A stretch of 64,000 nt of DNA, taken from Taklimakanibacter sp050246735. Lineage in GTDB: Bacteria > Pseudomonadota > Alphaproteobacteria > Rhizobiales > Aestuariivirgaceae. Made by a program: the position numbers and the translations under genes. Every line of letters starts with the position of its first letter. Within the stretch, counting starts at the first letter, position 1. The notes beneath the pieces are model-generated. The model was not told where the DNA came from. It saw only the letters and a list, made by a program, of their open reading frames with translations, and ran no database searches. Below are positions 8,362 through 17,016 of the stretch, one piece after another. The stretch is taken from the NCBI GenBank assembly GCA_050246735.1, contig JBFWVM010000026.1:12592-76591 (forward strand), in the 5' to 3' direction.

Positions 8362-8769
8362 TCACATCCTGTCGCCGCCGACGGAGAAATCGCGTCGCGC
8401 CGAGAAGATCGACACCGTATAGCCTGCCACCACATCGACCAGGGCCATCACGGTAAGCATCAGGAAGGCCGGCGTGCCGAAGGCCTGGACCAGCAGGAAC
8501 ACGATGAGGGCGATGATGAAGGTCGCGGTCGACAGCATGTGGTCGACGATGGTGCCGGGACCGAGCCGCGCCGATTTGATGACCTCGAAGAACAGCGCCA
8601 CCAGCCCCAGGATCACGAAGATGTCGCCGAAGGTAAGGAACAGTTCGGCGCCCGAGGGCAATATCCAGTCCATGAAAGCGGAGCCGGCCGAGAAATTCGG
8701 GTCGATGGCGAGCGCCGAATAGACGACCATGACGACGGCGATGAGCGGAACGGCCAGGATGAAGCGCAT
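8362..8769 (-). CDS. Small integral membrane protein
   Basis: This 135-residue protein has about four hydrophobic stretches (residues 4-22, 43-62, 75-97 and 99-120) and short polar loops. The C-terminus RRDFSVGGDRM is charged. No family function is recognised. It starts the two-gene unit with the transglutaminase-like protein and diverges from the peroxiredoxin gene, so it may share that promoter region. An AGAGGA Shine-Dalgarno sequence precedes the ATG. Confidence 0.75.
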   Translation of the reverse strand: MRFILAVPLIAVVMVVYSALAIDPNFSAGSAFMDWILPSGAELFLTFGDIFVILGLVALFFEVIKSARLGPGTIVDHMLSTATFIIALIVFLLVQAFGTPAFLMLTVMALVDVVAGYTVSIFSARRDFSVGGDRM

Positions 8770-8867
8770 GAAAATCCTCTTTTCTCGTTGAACAAATTGA
8801 ACTGATTTGCAGATCGGGGAAACCCGTCATATTTTAGCAATGCAGGGTTTCCAGATTGTTCTTTCTT

Positions 8868-8883
8868 CCGAACGATCGTTCGG
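8868..8883. promoter_or_regulatory. Perfect 16-bp palindrome in the peroxiredoxin promoter
   Basis: CCGAACGATCGTTCGG is a perfect palindrome lying 41 bp before the peroxiredoxin ATG and directly upstream of a TTATAA element that could be a -10 box. The core AACGATCGTT resembles TetR-family operators. A repressor bound here would block the promoter. The regulator is not encoded in the window as far as I can see. Confidence 0.55.
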
Positions 8884-8924
8884 TTATAAAGACAGACAGA
8901 AAGCAACGCAGACGGAGGTTGTGA

Positions 8925-9590
8925 ATGGCACTTCAACTTGGCGATGTCGCGCCCGATTTCGAGGCTGATAGCACGGACGGTCGCATCAAATTCCATGACT
9001 TTATCGACAATTCCTGGGTGGTGTTCTTCTCGCACCCCAAGGACTTCACTCCGGTCTGCACCACCGAGCTCGGCGCCGTGGCGCGCATGAAGCACGAATT
9101 CGACAAGCGCAATGCCAAGCTCATCGGCATTTCGGTCGATTCGGTCGACGATCATCAGCGCTGGAAGAAGGACATCAAGGACGCGACGGGCGGCGAGGTC
9201 AACTATCCGATGATCGGCGATCCCGACCTGTCGGTGGCCAAGCTCTATGGCATGATCCATCCCAATGCCACCGGCAACGCGAAAGGCCGCACCGCTGCCG
9301 ACAACGCCACGGTGCGCAATGTCTTCGTCATCGGTCCCGACAAGAAGATCAAGCTCGTCATCACCTATCCGATGAGCACCGGGCGCAATTTCGACGAGAT
9401 TCTGCGGGTCATCGATTCGCTGCAGCTCACCGTGGCGAAATCCGTCGCCACCCCCGCCAACTGGAAACAGGGCGAGGACGTCATCATTCTCACCTCCGTG
9501 TCGGACGAGGCCGCCAAGGAGAAGTTCCCCGGCGGCTGGAAGACCATCAATCCCTATATAAGGCTCGTTGCGCAGCCAGGTGCGAAATAG
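8925..9590 (+). CDS. 1-Cys peroxiredoxin (Prx6 type)
   Basis: This 221-residue cytoplasmic peroxidase removes hydrogen peroxide and organic peroxides. The peroxidatic cysteine is C45 in DFTPVCTTE. The length and the C-terminal extension after residue 170 fit the Prx6/1-Cys subfamily rather than AhpC. GGAGG precedes the ATG. It is transcribed alone between a palindromic promoter element and a strong terminator. The reductant is unknown; glutathione or thioredoxin systems are used by relatives. Confidence 0.93.
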   Translation: MALQLGDVAPDFEADSTDGRIKFHDFIDNSWVVFFSHPKDFTPVCTTELGAVARMKHEFDKRNAKLIGISVDSVDDHQRWKKDIKDATGGEVNYPMIGDPDLSVAKLYGMIHPNATGNAKGRTAADNATVRNVFVIGPDKKIKLVITYPMSTGRNFDEILRVIDSLQLTVAKSVATPANWKQGEDVIILTSVSDEAAKEKFPGGWKTINPYIRLVAQPGAK

Positions 9591-9614
9591 ATCTCCCTGG
9601 ACGGCCACCTTCCG

Positions 9615-9646
9615 GGCCCGGCTTCGCGCCGGGCCTTTTTCTTTTT
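9615..9646 (+). terminator. Rho-independent terminator after peroxiredoxin
   Basis: An 8-bp stem GGCCCGGC/GCCGGGCC with a five-base loop is followed by TTTTTCTTTTT. It starts 25 bp after the peroxiredoxin stop codon. Confidence 0.88.
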
Positions 9647-9678
9647 GGCGGAAGCGGCCCGCCATCCACCTGAAGACG

Positions 9679-11256
9679 TCAGGCCAGATCGCCGAGCGCC
9701 GCGATGAGCGGCTGAAGCTCCGTCTCGTACTGCCGCCAGCGTCCGACCGACGTCCGGTAGATCGGATTGCGCACCTGGTTGCGGCTGAAGGTCCGCACCG
9801 CCGACGTCGTCTCGTGGAAGCTGAGGCACGCGGGATCCCACGGCAGGTCGAGGAAGGCGACGAGCCGGCGCACCTCCTTCTCGAAATCCTGGGTCAGCGC
9901 CTCGTAGTCGAGATCGAGGAACTTGAGCGGCACGACGCGCCGCCAATGCGCCATCAGGCGCGCATACTGCCGGAAATAGAGGCCCAGCGTCTCGAGGTCA
10001 CGGGCATAGGCATGCACGTCGTTGAGCCGCGCCTGATAGCAGGACAGGCAGGTGTCGATCGGGTTGCGCCGCAGATGCACGATCCGGGCGCCCGGCAGCA
10101 GCAGCCCGATCAGGCCGAGCAGCTCGAAGCTGTGCGGCAGCTTGTCCACGATGCGGCGCGCGCCGGGCGCGAAGAACCGGAGGAGCTCGACATATTTCCG
10201 GCCGACGGAGGCCGTCACCGCGGCCCGCTGCGCGTCGATGGCCGCGATGAACCTGCCGTCCGGATCGTAGTAATGGGAAGCTTGGGCGACCTTCCACAGA
10301 CGGTCGATCTCGCCCGCCCCCGCGGCTTGCGGATGACGCGCGATGATCTGCTCGACCAGCGTGGTGCCCGAGCGCGGCATGCCGAGGACGAAGACCGGGA
10401 CGTCGCTGGGCGTTCCCATGGCCCGGCGTCCGGCGAAGGTCTCCGGGGTGAAATTGGCGATGGCCGCATCGACCCAGGCGGTGTAGCGGGCGAGGTCGTA
10501 TGGCTTCCTGTTGGCCTCGTTGCCCGCCTTGAAATGAGCGAAGGCCTTGGGAAAGTCGTCGTTCTGCTCGTGAATCTTGCCGGCCCCGTTATGCAGGGCG
10601 TTGAGGGCTGCTCCGGTGGACGCACCGGCCGAGATCCTGGCTTCGATTTCGGCGAGCAACGGCGAGGCGGGGTCGTGCCGGTCGTTCACGGCCAGGCGGT
10701 AGAGCGCGAAATCGCCGATGCGCGGATGGCCGCGCAGGGCCTCGAAGACGGCGCGCGCCTCCTCCTTGCGGCCGAGCATGTCGAACGTCTTGCCGAGCGC
10801 CCAGCGGTAATCGGCGTTCTGCGCATCGTCGCGGCAGGCCTTCTCGAGATAGGGCAAGGCGAGCTCGGGCTTGCCCGACATGCGGTAGAACTCGCCGAGC
10901 AGCCACAGTGTCTTGGTCAGCTTGGGATTGAGCGCCAGCGCCCGGGTGAGCGGCGCCTGCGCCAGCTCGATCAGGCCGAGCTCGATATAGGCGCAGCCGA
11001 GATTGTTGAGATAGCCGGCGTTTTCCGGCTGCTTGCGGACCGCGATCTCGAGATGCTTGACGGCGGCCGCCGGATTTTTCCGGCTGATCAGCACGGCGCC
11101 GAGAATGTTGTTGGCATCGGCGTGATCGGGGTGGTTGCGCTGCACGCGCCGCGCCAATCCTTCCGCCGCCACGAAATCGCGCTTGCCGAGCAGGCTCATC
11201 ACCTCCCTGAGCTGGGCGATGACCGGATCGGGACGCTTGCTGGCCTGGAGCGCCAT
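9679..11256 (-). CDS. TPR-repeat sulfotransferase
   Basis: The protein of 525 residues has an N-terminal array of tetratricopeptide repeats (about residues 10-200) and a C-terminal sulfotransferase domain. The PAPS 5'-phosphosulfate loop is GMPRSGTTLVEQI near residue 290 and the 3'-phosphate region includes RIVHLRRNPIDTCLSCY. Such proteins transfer sulfate to unidentified acceptors, perhaps glycans or proteins. The start at 11256 has GGAGAGA five bases upstream; a start six codons earlier is possible. It is transcribed alone, convergent with peroxiredoxin. The acceptor is unknown. Confidence 0.85.
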   Translation of the reverse strand: MALQASKRPDPVIAQLREVMSLLGKRDFVAAEGLARRVQRNHPDHADANNILGAVLISRKNPAAAVKHLEIAVRKQPENAGYLNNLGCAYIELGLIELAQAPLTRALALNPKLTKTLWLLGEFYRMSGKPELALPYLEKACRDDAQNADYRWALGKTFDMLGRKEEARAVFEALRGHPRIGDFALYRLAVNDRHDPASPLLAEIEARISAGASTGAALNALHNGAGKIHEQNDDFPKAFAHFKAGNEANRKPYDLARYTAWVDAAIANFTPETFAGRRAMGTPSDVPVFVLGMPRSGTTLVEQIIARHPQAAGAGEIDRLWKVAQASHYYDPDGRFIAAIDAQRAAVTASVGRKYVELLRFFAPGARRIVDKLPHSFELLGLIGLLLPGARIVHLRRNPIDTCLSCYQARLNDVHAYARDLETLGLYFRQYARLMAHWRRVVPLKFLDLDYEALTQDFEKEVRRLVAFLDLPWDPACLSFHETTSAVRTFSRNQVRNPIYRTSVGRWRQYETELQPLIAALGDLA

Positions 11257-11317
11257 GTTCTCTCCACTCGACAAAAACCGCGCGCCCTCTTAACACGGTC
11301 GCCAGGCCCACTGTAAG

Positions 11318-11941
11318 ATGCCGATCATGAAACTCCATGGCGATCTGATTTCCCCGTTCTTCCGCATGTGTCTCGTCACCGCCCACGAGGTGGGGCTTGC
11401 CGGCAGGGTCCGGCCGGTCGAGACGAAGGTGAACCCGACGGCCGTCAATGCCGATCTCACGGCCCTGTCGCCGGTCGGCAAGATCCCGGTCCTGGTCACC
11501 GACCACGACCATCCGATCTACGACTCGCGCGTCATCGTCGAATATCTCTGCCATGTCTCCGGCAACAAGACGCTGATCCCCGACGACGGCGTGAAGCGCT
11601 TCCGCGTGCTCACCCTGGCCGCCCTGGGCCAGGCCATCGCCGAGGCCGGCGTCGCCCAGCGTTATGAGACGGCGGTGCGGCCGCAAGGCCTGCAATGGCG
11701 CGAATGGATCGAGCGCCAGGGTCTGCGGGTCGATGCCGAGTTCGACGACCTGGAGAAGACCTGGGAGAAGGATCTCGGCGAGGTCACGGCCGGTTCGGTC
11801 GCCGTCGCGGTCGCCCTCGCCTATCTCGATTTCCGCCTTCCCGACTGGCAGTGGCGCCGGGGCCGGCCGAAGCTCGCCGCCTTCCACGAAACCTTCTCGG
11901 CCCGCCCCTCGATGCAGGCGACGGCCTTGCGGGCGGGCTGA
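11318..11941 (+). CDS. Glutathione S-transferase family protein
   Basis: The 207-residue protein has a thioredoxin-fold N-terminal domain with the glutathione-binding GKIPVLV and the conserved IYDSRVIVEYL (about residues 55-80), followed by an all-helical C-terminal domain. It would act in the cytoplasm on electrophiles or peroxides. It diverges from the TPR-sulfotransferase and converges on the DUF1326 gene with no gap. A start at 11327 is also possible. Substrate is not predictable. Confidence 0.87.
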   Translation: MPIMKLHGDLISPFFRMCLVTAHEVGLAGRVRPVETKVNPTAVNADLTALSPVGKIPVLVTDHDHPIYDSRVIVEYLCHVSGNKTLIPDDGVKRFRVLTLAALGQAIAEAGVAQRYETAVRPQGLQWREWIERQGLRVDAEFDDLEKTWEKDLGEVTAGSVAVAVALAYLDFRLPDWQWRRGRPKLAAFHETFSARPSMQATALRAG

Positions 11942-12556
11942 TCACGGCCCCTTCCAGTCGAGCGCGCAGATCTCGGCCGAACGGCCCTTGAAGTCCCAGT
12001 TGCGGCCATGGCCGCGGAAGCGGCTCTTCAGCGCCTGCGCCACGATGATCTGCGGGCCGATCCAGTATTGGCTGTTCTCGATCGTCGTGGGCTGGCCGGC
12101 GGCCTTCCCGGCCACCGGCGCGATCTCGCCGTCGATGATCCTGGGGATGCTGAAGCGCCGGATCGCGCCGTCGGTCTCGTAGCGCACATCGTCCTGCCAC
12201 ACGCCGAGAAAGCGCCCGACCAAGATCGAGAGCAGATGCGTGGTGCCGCCCGCCTGCCCCGTCATGATGCGGGTCAGGGCCTTCACCTGGTATATGTCCG
12301 CCGCATTGTCGATATAGACGCCGGCGCTCCAGTTGCCGCGGCTCATCTGACCGGGGATCTCGATGATCAGGCCGAGATTGATGCCCGACAGGCCGACCTC
12401 GCCGAATTTGCCGTCGTCGATCCTGATGCCGCCCCAGGTCTGGCAATAGCCCTCCGTAGGCGGATGCTTTCCCAGCGACAGGACGCAGGGACAGAACACG
12501 GTGCAATTGCACGACAGCACCAGTTCGCCTTTGATATGCCAGGGCTCGCGCGCCAT
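11942..12556 (-). CDS. DUF1326 protein with CxCx3CxC motif
   Basis: This 204-residue soluble protein has the DUF1326 signature, with a cysteine cluster C16-x-C18-x3-C22-x-C24 (SCNCTVFCPC), which could bind a metal. It has no signal peptide. Proteins of this family are typically encoded beside a DUF2182 membrane protein, and that is the case here, with 18 bp between the genes. Function is unknown; a joint role in handling a metal ion at the membrane is an inference. Confidence 0.82.
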   Translation of the reverse strand: MAREPWHIKGELVLSCNCTVFCPCVLSLGKHPPTEGYCQTWGGIRIDDGKFGEVGLSGINLGLIIEIPGQMSRGNWSAGVYIDNAADIYQVKALTRIMTGQAGGTTHLLSILVGRFLGVWQDDVRYETDGAIRRFSIPRIIDGEIAPVAGKAAGQPTTIENSQYWIGPQIIVAQALKSRFRGHGRNWDFKGRSAEICALDWKGP

Positions 12557-12574
12557 TCGGTTCTCCTGAATCTC

Positions 12575-13321
12575 CTAGATGAAAAGCATGACGAGGCCGG
12601 CGCCGGCGAGCCCGGCGCCCAGCCCGTATGACATCGGCCTGGGCTCGGGCAAGGTCTTTTCCAGGACCATGGCGATGGCGACGAAGCCCATCCACAGCAC
12701 GTTCATCAGCCCGGCGACGAAGCTCAGCGTCATCAGCGCCCAGCAGCAGCCGAAGCAGGTCACGCCCTGATCGATGCCCATGCGCAGGACGCCGCCGGGA
12801 CGATCGCTCCAATGCGCCAGGAAATAGGACATGGGCGCCCGGCATTTGCTGAGGCAGGCATGCTTGAGCGCGGTGAACTGGTAGGCGCCGGCGCCGATGA
12901 GGACGAGCCCGGCGAAGCGGCCGTCGAGCTCGCCCGTCGTGCCGGCGGCGGATGCCGCCCATTGCATGAGCGCGGCGGCCAGCGCAAAGCCGATCCATAC
13001 CGCGCCATAGCCACAGGCGAGCCAGAAAGGCGATGCGATCCGCATCCCTTTCGCCGCCGCGGCCTCGGCGATGTCGAGATAGGTCGAGATCATCGGCGCC
13101 GCCCCCGGGATCATCATGGCGAGGGTCATGGCGAGCCACAGCGCGGCGATGGACGCGAAGCCGGCATCGGGCGCCGGCCGGCAGAGGATCCGCAGCCACC
13201 CGGCGGGGGAAGCGCCGGCCGACATCCACAGGGTAAGGCCCGATACCGACAGGATGGCGGCGAGGCACAGGGCCATGGCGAGGCGCGGCCGGGCGGCGGA
13301 ATGTCTGAGGATCGCGTCCAT
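12575..13321 (-). CDS. DUF2182 predicted metal-binding membrane protein
   Basis: The 248-residue protein has about six or seven membrane segments and the conserved family motifs LAMTLAMMIPGAAPM near residue 65, LKHACLSKC near residue 152 and GVTCFGCCWALM near residue 185. The Cys, His and Met residues inside or next to membrane helices suggest metal binding. It is the upstream gene of the pair with DUF1326 and is divergent from a flavin hydroxylase. No transported ion is known. Confidence 0.82.
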   Translation of the reverse strand: MDAILRHSAARPRLAMALCLAAILSVSGLTLWMSAGASPAGWLRILCRPAPDAGFASIAALWLAMTLAMMIPGAAPMISTYLDIAEAAAAKGMRIASPFWLACGYGAVWIGFALAAALMQWAASAAGTTGELDGRFAGLVLIGAGAYQFTALKHACLSKCRAPMSYFLAHWSDRPGGVLRMGIDQGVTCFGCCWALMTLSFVAGLMNVLWMGFVAIAMVLEKTLPEPRPMSYGLGAGLAGAGLVMLFI

Positions 13322-13388
13322 TCACATCGAGGCTACCGCGACATCGCTCGCTCTTGAAGCCCCTTGCGCGACGCCGCATTGTGTCCCC

Positions 13389-14573
13389 ATGCCAGACCAT
13401 GCCGATGTCGACGTGATCGTTGCCGGCGCCGGACCTGCCGGACTCCTCGCCGCCTGTATCGCCGCCGGTTCCGGTTTCACCACCGCCCTCGCCACCGGCC
13501 CCGGGGGCACCAGACCCGATCCCCGCACCGTCGCTCTCATGATGCCGTCGCTTTCGGTGCTCGAAGCGGCCGGCCTGTGGCCGGGAACTCTGCGCGACGC
13601 GGCGGCACCTTTGCGCAAGCTGCGGCTCGTCGACGATACCGGCGCCTTCTTCGCAGGCCCGGAGCTCGTCTTCGCGGCGCGCGAGGCGGGCCTCGAGGCT
13701 TTCGGCTGGAACATCCCGCTCGCTGTGCTGAAGCCGGCGCTGGAGCAGCGCGCGCGCGACGCCGGCGTGCGCTTTCATCGCGCCAGCGTCGCCGCCTGCT
13801 CGGCCGGAGACGGGATCACCAGCCTCGCCCTGGACGACGGCGCCAAGCTCGCAAGCCGCCTCGTGCTCGCCGCCGACGGCCGCCATTCCCTGCTGCGGCA
13901 CGCGGCAGGTATCGATACGGTCTCCTGGGCCTATGAGCAAACGGCGATCGCCCTGAGCTTCGCCCATACGCATCCGCATCACGGCATATCGAGCGAATAT
14001 CACAAGGCAGCGGGGCCGTTCACCACCGTGCCCTTGCCCGGCAACCGTTCCTCGCTGGTCTGGATGGAAAAGCCGGCCCGGGCCGCGGCGCTCATGGCGC
14101 TCGACGGCAACGCGCTGGCCGCTGAAATCCAGGCCATGAGCCATGGCGAGCTCGGCCTCGTGAGCGACATAGGTCCCCGCCAGGCCTTCCCCATGTCCGG
14201 CGCGCGCGCCGAAAGCTTCGCCAGGGACCGCGTGATGCTCATCGGCGAAGCCGCCCATATCGTGCCGCCGATCGGCGCCCAGGGACTCAACATGTCCTTC
14301 CGCGATGCGCATGACGCCGTCGCCCTGACCGCCGCCGCGCGCGACAGGGGCGAGGATTTCGGCTCGGACGAGGTCCTGTCGGATTATGACGCGCGGCGCC
14401 AGCGCGACGTCCGGCCGCGCCAGGCGGTCATCGACCTGATGAACCGCTCGCTGCTCTCGGGCTACCTGCCGCTCGACGCCGGCCGCGCCGCGGGCCTTGC
14501 CGCGCTCGCCGCCTTCGGCCCGCTGCGGCGCTTCGCCATGCGCGCGGGCCTTGGCGCCGTGGCGCCGCAATAG
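13389..14573 (+). CDS. UbiH/UbiF-family flavin hydroxylase
   Basis: This 394-residue FAD monooxygenase carries the Rossmann motif VIVAGAGPAGLLAA at the N-terminus, the DG motif LAADGRHSLLR near residue 165 and the second FAD segment LIGEAAHIVPPIGAQGLN near residue 285, where Glu replaces the usual Asp of GDAAH. Family members hydroxylate the ring of ubiquinone precursors. Upstream open sequence back to 13116 lacks homology, so the ATG at 13389, where the FAD motif begins, is used. No other ubi genes are nearby, so a different aromatic substrate is possible. Confidence 0.82.
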   Translation: MPDHADVDVIVAGAGPAGLLAACIAAGSGFTTALATGPGGTRPDPRTVALMMPSLSVLEAAGLWPGTLRDAAAPLRKLRLVDDTGAFFAGPELVFAAREAGLEAFGWNIPLAVLKPALEQRARDAGVRFHRASVAACSAGDGITSLALDDGAKLASRLVLAADGRHSLLRHAAGIDTVSWAYEQTAIALSFAHTHPHHGISSEYHKAAGPFTTVPLPGNRSSLVWMEKPARAAALMALDGNALAAEIQAMSHGELGLVSDIGPRQAFPMSGARAESFARDRVMLIGEAAHIVPPIGAQGLNMSFRDAHDAVALTAAARDRGEDFGSDEVLSDYDARRQRDVRPRQAVIDLMNRSLLSGYLPLDAGRAAGLAALAAFGPLRRFAMRAGLGAVAPQ

Positions 14574-14667
14574 CGCCCTGCCCGCACCATATTTCGCGGC
14601 CATGGTCATGGAGCGGGTCTGCTGTTAGGGTGTCGGGCGGCATTGGTGTTCGGGACGGCGCATCTGG

Positions 14668-17016
14668 ATGACTTGCAGACTTTTCCTTGGCTGGCTCCCT
14701 TCGGTCCTGGCGAGTCTCTTTTCGTTATGTCTCGCCAGCACCATCGCTTGTGCCGGAGCCGTCAAGCTCGATAAATTGGGCCCCGATCTCGACAAGTGGT
14801 GCGCCGACTACAGCAATTGCGTGCAGCTCTTCGAGGACATCGTACGTCATGAACGCGCGCGCCGGTTGCGCCTGGTCGAAGACCAGCCCGTCGAGATGTT
14901 CGATACCGCCAATCCGCCTGCCACATGCCGGATGAGCCGCCCTCTCACGCCAACCTACTTCGCCCTGGTGATCGCGCCCGGTTATGAGGATGGAATGCTG
15001 CCGGCGCTCAAGTCCAACGCCAATGACGCGGCCTATTACACCGAGATCCTGAAGGAACGCGGGGTGGCCGCGGACCGCATTGTCGTGCTTGCCGGCGCCG
15101 ATGTCTCCCGGGACGGGATCATCCGGTCCATGCGGGAGACGCTGGCCTGCATCCGCAATAGCGATCAGCTCTTTTTTGCGTTTACCGGCCACGCCACCAT
15201 GATGCCGCTGCTCGCCGAGCAGCCGTTGGAGCGTGTCGTCAGGACGAGATGTGAAGAGGTCTCCGATCTGCGGGAAACCGGCCTTTGCGAAAAGGGTGCG
15301 CAGGCCAGGAAGAGCTGGAAGCAGCTGGACCGGCTTTACGGGGTGGACAATGCCGTGTCCGTTGGCGCCGGACAGGAGAGCTCGCTGGTCGTCCTGACCA
15401 ACTATCCCAGGGGCGAGACCTATCAGGATTGGCAGTCCGGCCGGCGGCGCTTACCGGGCCTCCTTTCCATCGAGCTTGCGAATTTCGTCAATCAGGTCCG
15501 CAATCTCGACGCCGATATTTTCGTCCTGATCGATGCGTCCCACGCCGCCGCGGCGCGCATCGCCGAGCAGACGGAGCGGCGTTTCTGGTCTTGGACGTCC
15601 GACGACGCGGATCGCCGGATAAGGGCGGACAGCTACGACGTCAGGTTGACCGGCCGCGGCCAGTTGGGTGTTTTTTATGCGGTCGGACCTCAGCAGCCCG
15701 CTTTCGACCGGAATGAGTCGCGCCTCGGGCAGGTCGGCATGTTCTCCTATCTGTTCAGCGAGTCTCTGCGCAAGCTCTCCTCGCCCACCATGACCGAGCT
15801 GGCCGCCGAGATCCGCAGCCAGTATGCCGCCCAGACCACGCGCGCGCCACAGCCTGTCATCCATGCGACCAGCCCCAATCTCATCTTCATGCCGGCAAGC
15901 ATGAAGATCGAACCGAATGAGCGCGATATCGAGATCATCCAGCCCGCTCTCAAGCGCAGCGCCCAGATCCTCACACCGGACGCGACGCAGAGCCTGACGC
16001 TCGTTGCCCGCTATGTCGGCAAGGGAAAGCCCTACAAGGTGATCATCGACAGCGAGGTGGTCGATATCGATGTGAACGGCCAGTTCCGCAAGACCGTGGA
16101 CGACGCCTTGGCCAAGGGCAGCATCGATATCCGTGTCATTTCGAGCAGCCTGGCGACCCTGTCCTATCGCGTTTTGAGCCTGAAGATGAGCGATCAGGAC
16201 ATCATCCTGAGCTCCGCCGGCCGCAAGCTCGCTTTGTTCATTGCCAACCAGGATTATGAAGACGACCGGTTCAACGACCTGCGTACGCCCAAGGCCGATG
16301 CGGAAGCGGTCCGCCGCATATTGACGGAGAGCTTCGGCTTCGCGACCGAGATCGTCCGCGAGGACGGCAGCAAGCTCGATCTCAATCTCGTCAACGCCAC
16401 GCGCGGCGACATCTCGCGGGCGCTGTTCGAGCTGCGCAAGCGGCTGACCAAGGAAGACGAGCTCATCATCTATTACGCCGGGCATGGCGACACCGTGGAG
16501 GGCGCCGGCTCCTACTGGATCCCGGTCGACGGCAAATATGACGAATACTTCGACTGGATCGATTCCAACGACATCACCACCGAGCTCAGGCTCATGAATG
16601 CCGGGGCGATTCTCCTGATCTCCGACTCCTGCTATTCGGGCGGCCTCGCGCGCGGCGAGGCCTCTGTCGCGCCGTCGACCGAAGCGAGAGAACGCTATCT
16701 CGCACGAGCCAGGGGCTTCAAGACCCGGCAATTGATCGCCAGCGGCGGCGAGGAGCCGGTGGCCGACGGCGAGGGCGGAAGTCATTCCATCTTCGCCAAG
16801 GCGCTCATCGACAGCCTCGCGGCCATGCCGGACCAGGCCTTCACCGCGAGCGAGCTTCTCGAACAGAAGGTCAAGCCGGCGGTGATCAGTGTGCCGTCCG
16901 CAGTGTCGGAGCGTCAGATACCGGGCTTCCACCGCATCGCCAAGGCGGGCGACGAGATCGGCAGCGAGTTCATCTTCGTGCGCAAGGACGCGGCGCGCCA
17001 GGCTTCGGCGCCTTAA
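14668..17016 (+). CDS. Secreted protein with two caspase (C14) domains, the first degenerate
   Basis: The 782-residue protein begins with a signal-peptide-like hydrophobic stretch (residues 10-30), so it is probably periplasmic or exported. A first caspase-like domain spans about residues 95-410: H175 is kept in FAFTGHATM but the position of the catalytic Cys is S291 in LIDASHAAA. A beta-rich linker (about 415-515) follows. The second domain (about 520-770) has both catalytic residues, H606 in YYAGHGD and C655 in SDSCYSGG. This looks like a metacaspase-related enzyme with an N-terminal pseudo-caspase. It is a single-gene unit whose stop overlaps the convergent transporter gene by four bases. 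Substrate and role are unknown. Confidence 0.85.
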   Translation: MTCRLFLGWLPSVLASLFSLCLASTIACAGAVKLDKLGPDLDKWCADYSNCVQLFEDIVRHERARRLRLVEDQPVEMFDTANPPATCRMSRPLTPTYFALVIAPGYEDGMLPALKSNANDAAYYTEILKERGVAADRIVVLAGADVSRDGIIRSMRETLACIRNSDQLFFAFTGHATMMPLLAEQPLERVVRTRCEEVSDLRETGLCEKGAQARKSWKQLDRLYGVDNAVSVGAGQESSLVVLTNYPRGETYQDWQSGRRRLPGLLSIELANFVNQVRNLDADIFVLIDASHAAAARIAEQTERRFWSWTSDDADRRIRADSYDVRLTGRGQLGVFYAVGPQQPAFDRNESRLGQVGMFSYLFSESLRKLSSPTMTELAAEIRSQYAAQTTRAPQPVIHATSPNLIFMPASMKIEPNERDIEIIQPALKRSAQILTPDATQSLTLVARYVGKGKPYKVIIDSEVVDIDVNGQFRKTVDDALAKGSIDIRVISSSLATLSYRVLSLKMSDQDIILSSAGRKLALFIANQDYEDDRFNDLRTPKADAEAVRRILTESFGFATEIVREDGSKLDLNLVNATRGDISRALFELRKRLTKEDELIIYYAGHGDTVEGAGSYWIPVDGKYDEYFDWIDSNDITTELRLMNAGAILLISDSCYSGGLARGEASVAPSTEARERYLARARGFKTRQLIASGGEEPVADGEGGSHSIFAKALIDSLAAMPDQAFTASELLEQKVKPAVISVPSAVSERQIPGFHRIAKAGDEIGSEFIFVRKDAARQASAP

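Noticed and set aside
8785..8805. TTGAAC repeats before peroxiredoxin as an SOS box
   Set aside because: The GAAC half-sites are five bases apart rather than the seven needed for alphaproteobacterial LexA.
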